DNA of 64,000 bases from Aquabacter sediminis. GTDB lineage: Bacteria; Pseudomonadota; Alphaproteobacteria; Rhizobiales; Xanthobacteraceae. The position numbers were made by a program, and so were the translations under genes. Below the pieces are notes generated by a model. It searched no databases and had not been told where the DNA came from. It saw nothing but the letters and a program-made list of their open reading frames with translations. This document shows, piece after piece, positions 16,085 through 24,180 of this stretch. How positions within the stretch are numbered: position 1 is the stretch's first letter; each line of letters opens with the position of its first letter. The stretch is taken from contig NZ_JARBFX010000004.1 in the NCBI RefSeq assembly GCF_028863665.1, forward strand, positions 124,001 to 188,000. The letters are read 5' to 3'.

Positions 16085-17296
16085 ATGCGCGCGAAATTGT
16101 CCCTGGCAGCCGCTGTGGCGGGCTTGCTGATTGCGGCCCCTGTTCAGGCCCAGATGGCCGATGGCAAGATCAAGATCGGGGTGCTCACCGACCTGTCCGG
16201 CCTCTACACGGACAATACGGGGACCGGCTCCGTCCTCGCCGCGCAGATGGCGGTGGAGGATGCCGGCGCCAAGGTGGGGAACACGCCGGTGGAGCTGATT
16301 TCGGCTGACCACCAGAACAAGGCGGATGTGGGCGCTGCCATCGCCCGGCGCTGGTACGACACCGAGCAGGTGGACCTGATCGTCGACGTGCCCAATTCCG
16401 CTGTCGCGCTGGCCGTGCAAGCCATTGCGCGGGAGAAGAACCGCATCGTCATCTTCTCCAGCCCCGCCAGTTCGGATCTGACCGGCAAGGCCTGTTCGCC
16501 GGTCGGCGCCCACTGGACCTATGACACCTATGCGCTGGCGCAGGTGGTGGGGCGCGCGGTGGTGGCGAAGGGCTACAAGGACTGGTTTTTCCTGACAGCC
16601 GATTACGCCTTCGGCCATGCGCTGGAGGGCGACACCTCGGCCGTGGTGAAGGCCTCGGGCGGCAAAGTGGTGGGCAGCATCAAGGCACCGGCCAGCACGC
16701 CGGATTTCTCCTCCTTCCTACTTCAAGCACAGGCCTCCAAGGCGCAGGTGATCGCGCTCGCCACCGCCGGCGCCGACACCCAGAACGCCATTAAGCAGGC
16801 GGCCGAGTTCGGTGTCACCCAGTCCGGCCAGAAGCTGGTGACCCTGCTCCTCGCCATCAACGAGGTGCATGCGCTCGGCCTGAAGGCCACCAGCGGCATC
16901 ATGCTGGCGAGTCCCTTCTATTGGGACCAGAACGCGGAAACCCGTGCCTTCGCCAAGCGCTTCTTCGAGCGTCACAAGGCCATGCCCTCGCTCTACCAGG
17001 CCGGCGTCTATAGTGCCGTCTCGCACTATCTGAAGGCGGTGCAGGCGGCCGGCACCGACAGCGCGCTGACGGTCATGGCGAAGATGCGCGATCTGCCCAT
17101 CAACGACTTCATGACCAAGAACGGCAAGTTGCGCATCGACGGCCGCGCCATCCGCGACATGTATCTGTTCGAGGTGAAGGCGCCGGCCGAGTCCAAGGCG
17201 CCGTGGGATTATTACAAGATGGTCGCCACCATCCCCGGCGACGAGGCGTTCCGCCCGCTGGCGGGCTCGCCGTGCCCGCTGGTGGCCAACAACTGA
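16085..17296 (+). CDS. Orphan ABC substrate-binding protein (paralogue 1 of 3)
   Basis: A 403-residue Peripla_BP_6-type binding protein with Sec signal MRAKLSLAAAVAGLLIAAPVQAQ. KIKIGVLTDLSGLYTDNTGTGS begins the mature domain. The C-terminus (YYKMVATIPGDEAFRPLAGSPCPLV) is nearly the same as those of the proteins at 26512-27720 and 36982-38220, so the three are paralogues. They differ clearly from the LivJ-type protein at 11144. No permease or ATPase is attached, but the complete importer ends 345 bp upstream. A terminator follows at once. Related proteins bind aromatic or dicarboxylic compounds or amides; the ligand is unknown here. Confidence 0.88.
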   Translation: MRAKLSLAAAVAGLLIAAPVQAQMADGKIKIGVLTDLSGLYTDNTGTGSVLAAQMAVEDAGAKVGNTPVELISADHQNKADVGAAIARRWYDTEQVDLIVDVPNSAVALAVQAIAREKNRIVIFSSPASSDLTGKACSPVGAHWTYDTYALAQVVGRAVVAKGYKDWFFLTADYAFGHALEGDTSAVVKASGGKVVGSIKAPASTPDFSSFLLQAQASKAQVIALATAGADTQNAIKQAAEFGVTQSGQKLVTLLLAINEVHALGLKATSGIMLASPFYWDQNAETRAFAKRFFERHKAMPSLYQAGVYSAVSHYLKAVQAAGTDSALTVMAKMRDLPINDFMTKNGKLRIDGRAIRDMYLFEVKAPAESKAPWDYYKMVATIPGDEAFRPLAGSPCPLVANN

Positions 17297-17313
17297 GCAT
17301 GACCTGAAAAGAG

Positions 17314-17341
17314 AAGAGCCGGGCGCGCTGCCCGGCTCTTT
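17314..17341. terminator. Intrinsic terminator, probably bidirectional
   Basis: AAGAGCCGGGC and GCCCGGCTCTT form a perfect 11-bp stem around a GCGCT loop, flanked by short A and T stretches (GAAAAGAG before, TTTC after). It lies between the convergent binding-protein gene (ending 17296) and the metallohydrolase gene (ending 17347), so it can stop transcription from both sides. Confidence 0.85.
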
Positions 17342-17346
17342 CGCGT

Positions 17347-18249
17347 TCAGGCGAAGCGGAAGCGGTCCTCGAAGCGGCGCACCTGAGTCATGGACCGGAA
17401 TGGGATATGCCCGGCCAGAAGCCAGGCCCCGGTGTCCGCGCAATGGGAGAGCAGCCGGCGGCGGGTGGCGGCGGCGAGCGGCGCGTCGAAGTCCGCGCGC
17501 ATATGCATGTCGGGCAAGTCGAACTGGATGGGGTGGTGGAGCGCATCCCCGCAGATGAGGGCTTCCTCTGCGCCGCTGGCGGCCCGCACGCAGCAATGGC
17601 CCACCGAATGCCCCGGTGCCGGCATGAGTGAAATCCCGCCGCCCGCTCCTGGCAGCACCGTGTGGGTCTCTTCCACGAAATGGGCGAGGCCGGCTTCCAC
17701 CACCGGCAGCACGCTGTCGGCGAAGGCGCCGTGGTTCACAGCCGCCGCACCCTCGGTCCTGTACCGCGCGAGGAAATGCTCATATTCCCGGCGCCCGAAC
17801 AGGTGGCGGGCCTTGGGAAAGGTGGGCACCCAGCGGCCATTGTCCAGCCGCGTATGCCAGCCCACATGGTCGCAATGCAGGTGAGTGCACACCACCATGT
17901 CCACGTCCTCGCAGCGCAGCCCCAGCGCGCCGAGATTGTCGAGGAAGGCGCTGGAGCGCAGATCGTGCTGCCAGGGGGCGGTGGGCCTCTGCTTGTGGTT
18001 GCCGTTGCAGGAATCCACCAGGATGGTGAGCCCTTCCGTCCGCACCACATAGGCCTGGAAGGCAAGCCCCAGCGTCATCGCGGCGGGATCGAGGAAGCGG
18101 GCGTCGAGCCAGTCGGCGTTCGCCTCCATCTGCGTCTTGGACAGGTCGTTAAACAGGAACGAGACCGGCATCATGCGATGCGCGATCTCGGGGAGAAGGT
18201 CGATGGCCAGGCCATCCAGCTGGAGATGGCGGATCGCGCGGTCTGTCAT
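17347..18249 (-). CDS. Metallo-beta-lactamase-fold hydrolase (lactonase-like), paralogue 1 of 3
   Basis: A 300-residue MBL-fold protein. The zinc motif is CTHLHCDHVGWH (HxHxDH), with later ligands in APGHSVGHCC and GDALHHP. The N-terminal half includes VRTEGLTILVDSCNGNHK. Related sequences include AttM-like lactonases and SoxH-like hydrolases. Its ATG (18249) overlaps the stop of the flavin reductase gene by 4 bp, so it is the third gene of the ADH-OYE-MBL unit. In that context a lactone or thioester produced by the upstream reductase or dehydrogenase is a plausible substrate. The frame stays open upstream to 19002, but that part is antisense shadow. Confidence 0.85.
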   Translation of the reverse strand: MTDRAIRHLQLDGLAIDLLPEIAHRMMPVSFLFNDLSKTQMEANADWLDARFLDPAAMTLGLAFQAYVVRTEGLTILVDSCNGNHKQRPTAPWQHDLRSSAFLDNLGALGLRCEDVDMVVCTHLHCDHVGWHTRLDNGRWVPTFPKARHLFGRREYEHFLARYRTEGAAAVNHGAFADSVLPVVEAGLAHFVEETHTVLPGAGGGISLMPAPGHSVGHCCVRAASGAEEALICGDALHHPIQFDLPDMHMRADFDAPLAAATRRRLLSHCADTGAWLLAGHIPFRSMTQVRRFEDRFRFA

Positions 18250-19403
18250 GCGGCGGGGCGCTCCCCGCTGGCCTTCAGGCCGCTGGACCACTTTTCCAGC
18301 CACCAGGCATAGGGGCGCGGCCAGGCCTCGAAGGCGCCTGTGACCCCCAGGGCCTCGGCCGCATGATGGGCCCAGAAAGGGTCGAAGAGCATCTGCCGGC
18401 CAATGGCGATGATGTCCGCCGCGCCCTCCTGGAGCAGGCTTTCGGCCAGTTCCGGCGTGCGGATGAGACCCACCGCCTGGCTGAGAATGCCGGCCTCCTC
18501 GCGCACACGGCGGGCGAAGGGTGCCTGGTAGGCGGGCCGGCGCGTCAGGTTGGAATTGGTGGCGCCCCGCAGCAGGTTGCCGCCGGAGGAGCAATCCACC
18601 AGGTCCACGCCCGCGAGGCGCAGTTCGCGCGCCAGCGCTACGCTGTCGTCCATTTCCCACCCGCCCTCGATCCAGTCCACCGCCGAGATGCGGGCAAAGA
18701 GCGGGGTGTCCTGCGGGATCGCCGCACGCACCGCGCGGGCCACTTCCAGCGGGAAGCGCATGCGGTTGTCCCGGCTGCCGCCATAGTCGTCCGTGCGCTT
18801 GTTGGCGATGGGCGAGAGGAAGCTCTGCAGCAGGTAGCCATGGGCCATGTGCAGCTCGATGATGCGGAACCCCGCCTTCAACGCCCGGAGCGCCGTGGCG
18901 ACGAAGGCGTCGCGGATCTCGTCCAGGCCGGCGCGGTCGAGCGGATGGGGCATGGGCCAGCCATCGGCAAACGGCGTCGCGGACGCGCCGACGGGCTGCC
19001 AACTCTCATCCCCGTTGGCGAGGTTCTCCGCGGTGAGAACCCCATTGCCTTCCCAGGCCCGCTGGGCGCTCCCCTTGCGGCCGGAATGGTTGATCTGGAT
19101 GGCCGGCACCGCCCCCTGCTCGGAAAGAAAGGCGGCCAGTGGCGCGAGCGCCTCCGCCTGCCCGTCTTCCCAGAGGCCGAGGCAGCCATTGGTTATGCGC
19201 CCCGTTCGGGTCACGGCCGCCTGCTCCACATAGACAAGGCCCGCCCCGCCCATAGCAAACTTGCCGTAATGGGTGTGGTGGAAGGGCACGGGGTAGCCGT
19301 TCCTGGCGCAATACATGGCCATGGGCGACACGGCGATGCGGTTGCGCAAGGTCACGCCCCGCACGGTCAGGGGCTGAAACAGAAGCGGCGTCTGGTTGGG
19401 CAT
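18246..19403 (-). CDS. Old yellow enzyme family NADH:flavin oxidoreductase (YqjM-like)
   Basis: A 385-residue FMN barrel. NRIAVSPMAMYCARNG (21-36) is the FMN-binding start of OYE proteins, and ELHMAHGYLLQSFLSPIANKR carries the paired His that bind the carbonyl of the enone. RTDDYGGSRDNRMRF and IAIGRQMLFDPFW are further hallmarks of the YqjM/xenobiotic reductase class. The Cys that tunes the flavin in YqjM (SPMCMY) is Ala29 here, with a Cys three residues later. ATG 19403 is chosen over upstream extension. It probably reduces an activated C=C bond of a pathway intermediate between the ADH and the MBL hydrolase. Confidence 0.9.
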   Translation of the reverse strand: MPNQTPLLFQPLTVRGVTLRNRIAVSPMAMYCARNGYPVPFHHTHYGKFAMGGAGLVYVEQAAVTRTGRITNGCLGLWEDGQAEALAPLAAFLSEQGAVPAIQINHSGRKGSAQRAWEGNGVLTAENLANGDESWQPVGASATPFADGWPMPHPLDRAGLDEIRDAFVATALRALKAGFRIIELHMAHGYLLQSFLSPIANKRTDDYGGSRDNRMRFPLEVARAVRAAIPQDTPLFARISAVDWIEGGWEMDDSVALARELRLAGVDLVDCSSGGNLLRGATNSNLTRRPAYQAPFARRVREEAGILSQAVGLIRTPELAESLLQEGAADIIAIGRQMLFDPFWAHHAAEALGVTGAFEAWPRPYAWWLEKWSSGLKASGERPAA

Positions 19404-19443
19404 CGCAAGCTCTCCGCGGGATCGGCGGGTCGAAGGGGGAGGG

Positions 19444-20625
19444 TCAGGCGCGGCTGGCCTCCCGGTGCGGGGCGAGGGCGGCAGGCACGCCGTGGGGCGC
19501 GAGGATCTGGCGGAGCGCGCCGCCCGTGGCCAGCCGGTCGAAACCTTCATTGATCTCGTCGAGGCCGATGACGCCGTCGAGCAACGCGTCCACGGGCAGG
19601 CGCCCCTGGCGGTAGAGATTGATGAAGCGGGGAATGTCGCGCACCGGCACGCAGCCGCCCATGTAGCAGCCGCAGATGGACTTGTCGTTCGAGACGAGGT
19701 CGCCCTGTTCCACGCACATCAGCACGCCCGCGGGCGCAAGGCCGGAGGTGGTCACGCGCCCGCCGCGCACGGTCAAGTCATAGGCGGACTTCAGCACGGA
19801 AGGCGCCCCCACGAAGTCCAGCGCGTGGTCCACGCCGCCTTCCGTCGCCTCGCGCACCTTGGCGTCGAGGCCGGGATCGCGGGCATTGAAGGCATGGGTG
19901 GCGCCGAGGGTGAGGGCCTTGGCGAGCTTGGCCTCGTCCAGGTCGATGGCCACGATGGTCTCGGCGCCCGCCACACGCGCGCCCATCACGCCGGACATGC
20001 CGACGCCGCCCACCCCATAGACCGCCACCCGCTCGCCAGGGGAAACACGGGCGCTGTTCACCACCGCGCCCACCCCGGTCATCACCGCGCAGCCGAACAC
20101 CGCCGCCTCGGTCAGCGGCAGGTCTTTGGTGATGACCACCACGGAGCCGCGATGGACCACGCTGTATTGGGCAAAGCACGAGACGCCCGCCTGATGGCGC
20201 AAGGTGCGACCCTCGGCATCGCGGATGCGCGAGCCTCCGGAAATGAGCTCGCCCTTGGCGCGGGCGGCGGGGGCCGCCTCGCAGATATTGGGGCGCCCGC
20301 CAAGGCAGGCCCGGCAGCGGCCGCAGGCGACGGAAAACTGGAACACCACATGGTCGCCCACCTTCACGTCGGTGACGGCGGCTCCCACCTCCACCACTTC
20401 GCCGGCACCTTCGTGGCCCATCACCATGGGCACGCCGCGCCCGCGCGATCCGTTGATGACGGAAAGGTCGGAATGGCAGAGGCCCGCGCCCATGACCTTC
20501 ACCACCACCTCAAGCGGCCCCGGCGGGTCGAGCGTGATCTCCTCGATGGCGAGCGGTCGGCTCTGCGCATAGGGCTGGGGCAGGCCGAGCGTGCGCAGCA
20601 CCGCGCCCTTGCAGGTGATGGTCAT
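19444..20625 (-). CDS. Zinc-dependent alcohol dehydrogenase (MDR family), paralogue 1 of 2
   Basis: A 393-residue medium-chain dehydrogenase. GLCHSDLSVING carries the catalytic zinc Cys, GHEGAGEVVEVG follows, and the structural zinc site is CGRCRACLGGRPNIC. The coenzyme fold has YGVGGVGMSG with a following acidic strand (AIDLDEAK), indicating NAD. CVPVRDIPRFINLYRQGRLP near the end recurs in the protein at 46856. The ATG at 20625 has GGGGGAGG just upstream on the coding strand. It heads the ADH-OYE-MBL operon and diverges from an aldehyde dehydrogenase gene, so the pair may oxidise an alcohol to an acid. Confidence 0.92.
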   Translation of the reverse strand: MTITCKGAVLRTLGLPQPYAQSRPLAIEEITLDPPGPLEVVVKVMGAGLCHSDLSVINGSRGRGVPMVMGHEGAGEVVEVGAAVTDVKVGDHVVFQFSVACGRCRACLGGRPNICEAAPAARAKGELISGGSRIRDAEGRTLRHQAGVSCFAQYSVVHRGSVVVITKDLPLTEAAVFGCAVMTGVGAVVNSARVSPGERVAVYGVGGVGMSGVMGARVAGAETIVAIDLDEAKLAKALTLGATHAFNARDPGLDAKVREATEGGVDHALDFVGAPSVLKSAYDLTVRGGRVTTSGLAPAGVLMCVEQGDLVSNDKSICGCYMGGCVPVRDIPRFINLYRQGRLPVDALLDGVIGLDEINEGFDRLATGGALRQILAPHGVPAALAPHREASRA

Positions 20626-20769
20626 CACATCCTCCCCCATATTTCGGAGCGCCGGCAGGGCTCCTGTTCTTGCCCGCACCATAGCCGCGTTCGCGCCCGG
20701 ATGCCGCTGAGGGATGGTCAGGCCAGCCAGACGTGAGGTTCGCCTCGTGGTGATTTGGCCTCCCCGCCA

Positions 20770-20782
20770 TAACCGCAGGTTA
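20770..20782. promoter_or_regulatory. LysR-type operator (T-N11-A dyad)
   Basis: TAACC-GCA-GGTTA is a perfect inverted repeat of 13 bases that fits the T-N11-A rule of LysR regulators. It lies in the 267-bp divergent region between the ADH (start 20625) and ALDH (start 20893) genes. The LysR gene at 22335-23324 is the nearest candidate regulator. Confidence 0.6.
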
Positions 20783-20892
20783 AGCTGGTCCAAACAGCCC
20801 CCGACTGTCGCGCCGCGCCCTCGCATGCTCTCATGACACCCAAGCGAGAGCCGGGCGAGCGCCCGCACAAGACACGCGCCAAGGACAGGACG

Positions 20893-22347
20893 ATGCACAC
20901 CAGAACCGAGGCCCGCGGCCATTATCCAGAACTGGGCCAGCTCATTGGCGGCGCCTACGAGACCGGCGGGGGCCGGGTGATGCGCGATGTGGTGGATCCC
21001 ACCACCGGCATCCCTCTTGGCCAGTATCCGGAAGCCACCAAGGCCGACATCGCCCGTGCCCTGTCGGCTGCGGAGCACGGCTTTGCGGTGTGGCGCAGGC
21101 GCCCGGCCTTTGAGCGCGCCAAGGTGTTGCGCAAGGTCGCCGATACCATGCGAGAGCGGGCGCAGGACCTGGCGCGGCTGGTGACGCTGGAACTGGGCAA
21201 GCCCTGGAAGGAGGCGGTGGCCGAAGTCGAGCAGGCGGCCGGCATGTGGGAATGGTATGCGGAAGAGGGCAAGCGCGCCTATGGCCGCCTGATCCCCCCG
21301 CGCGAGGCCTATGCCCGCCAGATGGTCATGCCCGAGCCGCTGGGCATCGTCGCTGCCTTCGGGTCCTGGAATGCCCCGCTCATCACCCCCTCGCGCAAGA
21401 TGGCGGGGGCGCTGGGTGCGGGCTGCGCCATCATCATGAAGGCCTCCGAGGAGGTGCCGGCCTGCGCGCTGGCCATCGGCCGCATCGCCTATGAATGCGG
21501 GCTGCCGGAAGGGGCGCTGTCCATCCTCATCGGCGATGCGGTGCTACTGTCCGAGCGCCTGATCGATGCGCCGCAGGTGCGCGGCGTCACCTTCACCGGC
21601 TCGACCCAGATCGGCAAGCAATTGTCCGCCCGCGCGGTGGCACAGATGAAGCGGCCCATCATGGAACTGGGCGGCCATGCGCCGGTGCTCGTCTTCGACG
21701 ACGTGGACATCGAGGCCACCGCCCGGGCGGCGGCGGGGGCCAAGTTCCGCAATTCCGGCCAAATCTGCATCGCGCCCACCCGCTTCTATGTGCAGCGGGG
21801 CATCTATGATGCCTTCAACGCCGCCTTGGCGCAGGCAGCGCGGGACCTGGTGCTGGGCTGCGGCTTCGAGGCCAAGACCAGCATGGGTCCGCTGGTGCAT
21901 CCCCGTCGTGTCCAGGCCATGGAGAGCTTCGTGGCGGACGCAAGGGAGCGCCGCCTGCCGGTCCTGGCCGGCGGCGAGGCCCTGGAAGGGGAGGGCACCT
22001 TCTTCGCCCCCACGGTCATCGCCAACATCACGCCAGAGACGCTGGTCTCCAATGTGGAACCCTTCGGCCCCATCGCCGCCACCGCCCCGTTCGACACCTA
22101 TGAGGAGGGCATCGCGCTCGCTAACCGCCTGCCCTTCGCGCTGGCGGCCTATGTGCAGTCCACCAATGTGCACACCATCAACAAGGCCATCGAGGACGTG
22201 GAGGCCGGCAGCGTCATCTGCAATGGCTGGCGTGTCTCGCTGCCCGAGACGCCGTTCGGTGGCCACAAGGACAGCGGCCTGTTCGCGGAAGGCGGGATCG
22301 AGGGGCTCCAGGCGTTCCAGAACGTCAAATATGCCTATGTGGCGTAG
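20893..22347 (+). CDS. NAD(P)-dependent aldehyde dehydrogenase
   Basis: A 484-residue ALDH superfamily enzyme. EPLGIVAAFGSWNAPL and IIMKASEEVPACAL form the coenzyme site, FTGSTQIGKQL is the dinucleotide loop, MELGGHAPVLVF holds the general-base Glu, and NSGQICIAPTRF holds the catalytic Cys. The C-terminal PFGGHKDSG motif is present. ATG 20893 follows AAGGACAGGA and fits the family start; the frame extends 20 codons upstream. It diverges from the ADH-OYE-MBL operon and ends 13 bp inside the convergent LysR gene. It probably oxidises the aldehyde made by the ADH. Confidence 0.92.
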   Translation: MHTRTEARGHYPELGQLIGGAYETGGGRVMRDVVDPTTGIPLGQYPEATKADIARALSAAEHGFAVWRRRPAFERAKVLRKVADTMRERAQDLARLVTLELGKPWKEAVAEVEQAAGMWEWYAEEGKRAYGRLIPPREAYARQMVMPEPLGIVAAFGSWNAPLITPSRKMAGALGAGCAIIMKASEEVPACALAIGRIAYECGLPEGALSILIGDAVLLSERLIDAPQVRGVTFTGSTQIGKQLSARAVAQMKRPIMELGGHAPVLVFDDVDIEATARAAAGAKFRNSGQICIAPTRFYVQRGIYDAFNAALAQAARDLVLGCGFEAKTSMGPLVHPRRVQAMESFVADARERRLPVLAGGEALEGEGTFFAPTVIANITPETLVSNVEPFGPIAATAPFDTYEEGIALANRLPFALAAYVQSTNVHTINKAIEDVEAGSVICNGWRVSLPETPFGGHKDSGLFAEGGIEGLQAFQNVKYAYVA

Positions 22348-23324
22348 CGGGCGCGGCCTTGCCCGCTGGTTCGGCGCGGGGAACGGGCGCGGAGCGGGGT
22401 GACATTGCCACCTTCGGGCGGCGCCTCCCCGGCCTCCTCCGCCGCCATCGCCGCGAGCCAGTCGATGAAGCGGCGGGTCTTCTGGGCCAGCGACTTTGTC
22501 GTCGGCCACACCGCATAGAAGGCGGCGCCGGTGGCCACCTCGCAGGCGAAGGGTCGCACCAGCGCGCCCGCGTCCAGTTCCGGCTTCAGAAGGGCCAACT
22601 GGCCGATGGCGAGGCCGAAGCCCTGCCGGGCGGCGCTGTAGGTGAGGAGGGAGGAGTCAAACTCCGTACTGGTGCAGTCACCCAGCGTGACGCCTGCCCC
22701 GGCCGCCCAGATGCCCCATTCCTCCCGCCGATAGCGGGACTGGAGGATGTCGGTGCCAGAAATGGTGCGGTGCTCCACCTGCGTGGCGAGGCGCTCGGCA
22801 CAGCCCGGCGAACACACGGCGTCCACCTGCTCCTCGAACAGAAATTGCGCCTTCGCCTCCCGCCAGGAGCCCTGGCCCAATTGGATGGCGAGATCAAGAT
22901 AGGTGCTGCGGAAGTCGAGCGGCTCCACCGTGGTGTCGAAGCGGACGCGATATTGCGGGTGAAGGGCGGTGAAGGCCTGCAGGCGCGGCATCAGCCAGTG
23001 GTTCAGGAAACTGGGATAGACGCGCACATTGATGGTGGCATCGCTCTCATCGGCCAGGATCTGGGCGGTGGCGCGCTCGATGCCGTCGAACAGGCCGGCA
23101 ATCTCGTGGCCGAAGCTGCGGCCGATGTCGGTGAGTTTCACCGAATGGGAGGAGCGCTCGAACAGCTTCACCCCCAGATAGGCTTCAAGGATGCTGATCT
23201 GCCGGCTGATGGCCACCTGGCTCACCCCCATATGGCGGGCGGCGGCGGTGAACGAGCGATGGCGCGACGCGATGGCGAAGGCGCGCAGGGGATTCAGCGG
23301 CAGGCTGCGGTAGCGCTCTTCCAA
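22335..23324 (-). CDS. LysR-family regulator (GcvA-like), paralogue 1 of 2
   Basis: A 329-residue LTTR with an N-terminal HTH (PLNPLRAFAIASRHRSFTAAARHMGVSQVAISRQI, about 9-45) and a substrate-binding domain (VRVYPSFLNHWLMPRL, then DLAIQLGQGSW). The last 35 residues are a Pro/Arg-rich extension not needed by the family. It is the last gene of the long minus-strand run starting at 31210 and overlaps the ALDH 3' end by 13 bp. It resembles the LysR protein at 31348-32241 in the same positions. The T-N11-A site at 20770 is a plausible target. Confidence 0.9.
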   Translation of the reverse strand: MEERYRSLPLNPLRAFAIASRHRSFTAAARHMGVSQVAISRQISILEAYLGVKLFERSSHSVKLTDIGRSFGHEIAGLFDGIERATAQILADESDATINVRVYPSFLNHWLMPRLQAFTALHPQYRVRFDTTVEPLDFRSTYLDLAIQLGQGSWREAKAQFLFEEQVDAVCSPGCAERLATQVEHRTISGTDILQSRYRREEWGIWAAGAGVTLGDCTSTEFDSSLLTYSAARQGFGLAIGQLALLKPELDAGALVRPFACEVATGAAFYAVWPTTKSLAQKTRRFIDWLAAMAAEEAGEAPPEGGNVTPLRARSPRRTSGQGRARYAT

Positions 23325-23394
23325 CGGCGTGTCTCCTTTCCCTCCGTCCAGCTTGGCACCGCCTCATGCCTCGCGTCCAGGGCGGTCGGCCGGA

Positions 23395-24180
23395 TCATGC
23401 CAGGCAGACCACGTCGCCGCCGCCATCGGGATGCGGCGCAAAGCGCGACAGCACCTGCGGATCATGGCCCGGCACGAGCCGCGCGTGCGATCCGGCCAGC
23501 GCCGAGAGGCGGCGAAAGGCATTGAGCTCCCCCGCCACGTCCACGAGCGCGGGAAACGGGTTGTCCTGTTCGAGATTGGCGTAATAGTGCACGGCGTCCG
23601 AGGCGATCACCAGTGGGCCGGTGATGGTGGCCACCTCCACCGCCTGAAGCCCCGCCGTGTGCCCGGGAGCGTGGTGGACCCGCACGCCCGGCGCCACCTC
23701 GCTTGTGCCGTCGTGAAAGCAAACCCGGCCCTCATGGATCAGATGCACGAGGGTAGCAAGGTCGCGCGCCTCGTAATGCGCGCGCAGCAGAGGGTGCGCC
23801 ATGTCCGGCCCTGTGGCGGCCGCCACTTCGCGGGCCTGCACATGGAAGGTGGCGGCGGGGAAGTCGGCGAGATTGCCCACATGGTCGTAATGCAGGTGCG
23901 TCAGGATCACGTCGCCCACCTGTTCGGGCGCGATGCCGATCCGCCGCAGCAGGTCCGTCGGACGGTGGAGATAGGGGCGGCGGCGCTTCTCCGAGGAGAA
24001 GGGGCTGAAGCCGGTGTCGATGACGATCGCCCGCTCACCCGCCCGCAGCGCCCAGAAGAAGAAATCGAGGCGTACGAGGCGGTCGGGTCCCTTCCAGGTG
24101 AGGAAGGTCTGGGATGCGAGGCGGTCAATGGTGGCATAGCGCAGGGCGAACGCTTCATAGGCGGGCGCGGTGTTGGTCAT
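23395..24180 (-). CDS. Metallo-beta-lactamase-fold hydrolase (lactonase-like), paralogue 2 of 3
   Basis: A 261-residue MBL-fold hydrolase. LTHLHYDHVGNLADFP holds the HxHxDH zinc motif; HAPGHTAGLQAVEV, IASDAVHYYANLE and LVPGHDPQVL supply the other ligands. This arrangement is close to N-acyl-homoserine-lactonase-type proteins, although the context is catabolic. Its ATG overlaps the MmgE/PrpD stop by 4 bp, so the genes are coupled. A lactone intermediate is a reasonable substrate. Confidence 0.86.
   Translation of the reverse strand: MTNTAPAYEAFALRYATIDRLASQTFLTWKGPDRLVRLDFFFWALRAGERAIVIDTGFSPFSSEKRRRPYLHRPTDLLRRIGIAPEQVGDVILTHLHYDHVGNLADFPAATFHVQAREVAAATGPDMAHPLLRAHYEARDLATLVHLIHEGRVCFHDGTSEVAPGVRVHHAPGHTAGLQAVEVATITGPLVIASDAVHYYANLEQDNPFPALVDVAGELNAFRRLSALAGSHARLVPGHDPQVLSRFAPHPDGGGDVVCLA

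Noticed and set aside
15756-16130. A 124-codon frame in the gap before the orphan binding protein
   Set aside because: It runs into the start of the next gene in another frame, has no ribosome binding site and no recognisable features.
17347-19002. A single 551-residue protein joining the MBL hydrolase with an upstream extension
   Set aside because: The upstream half is a different frame of the old yellow enzyme gene. The ATGA overlap at 18246-18249 gives a normal start for the hydrolase.
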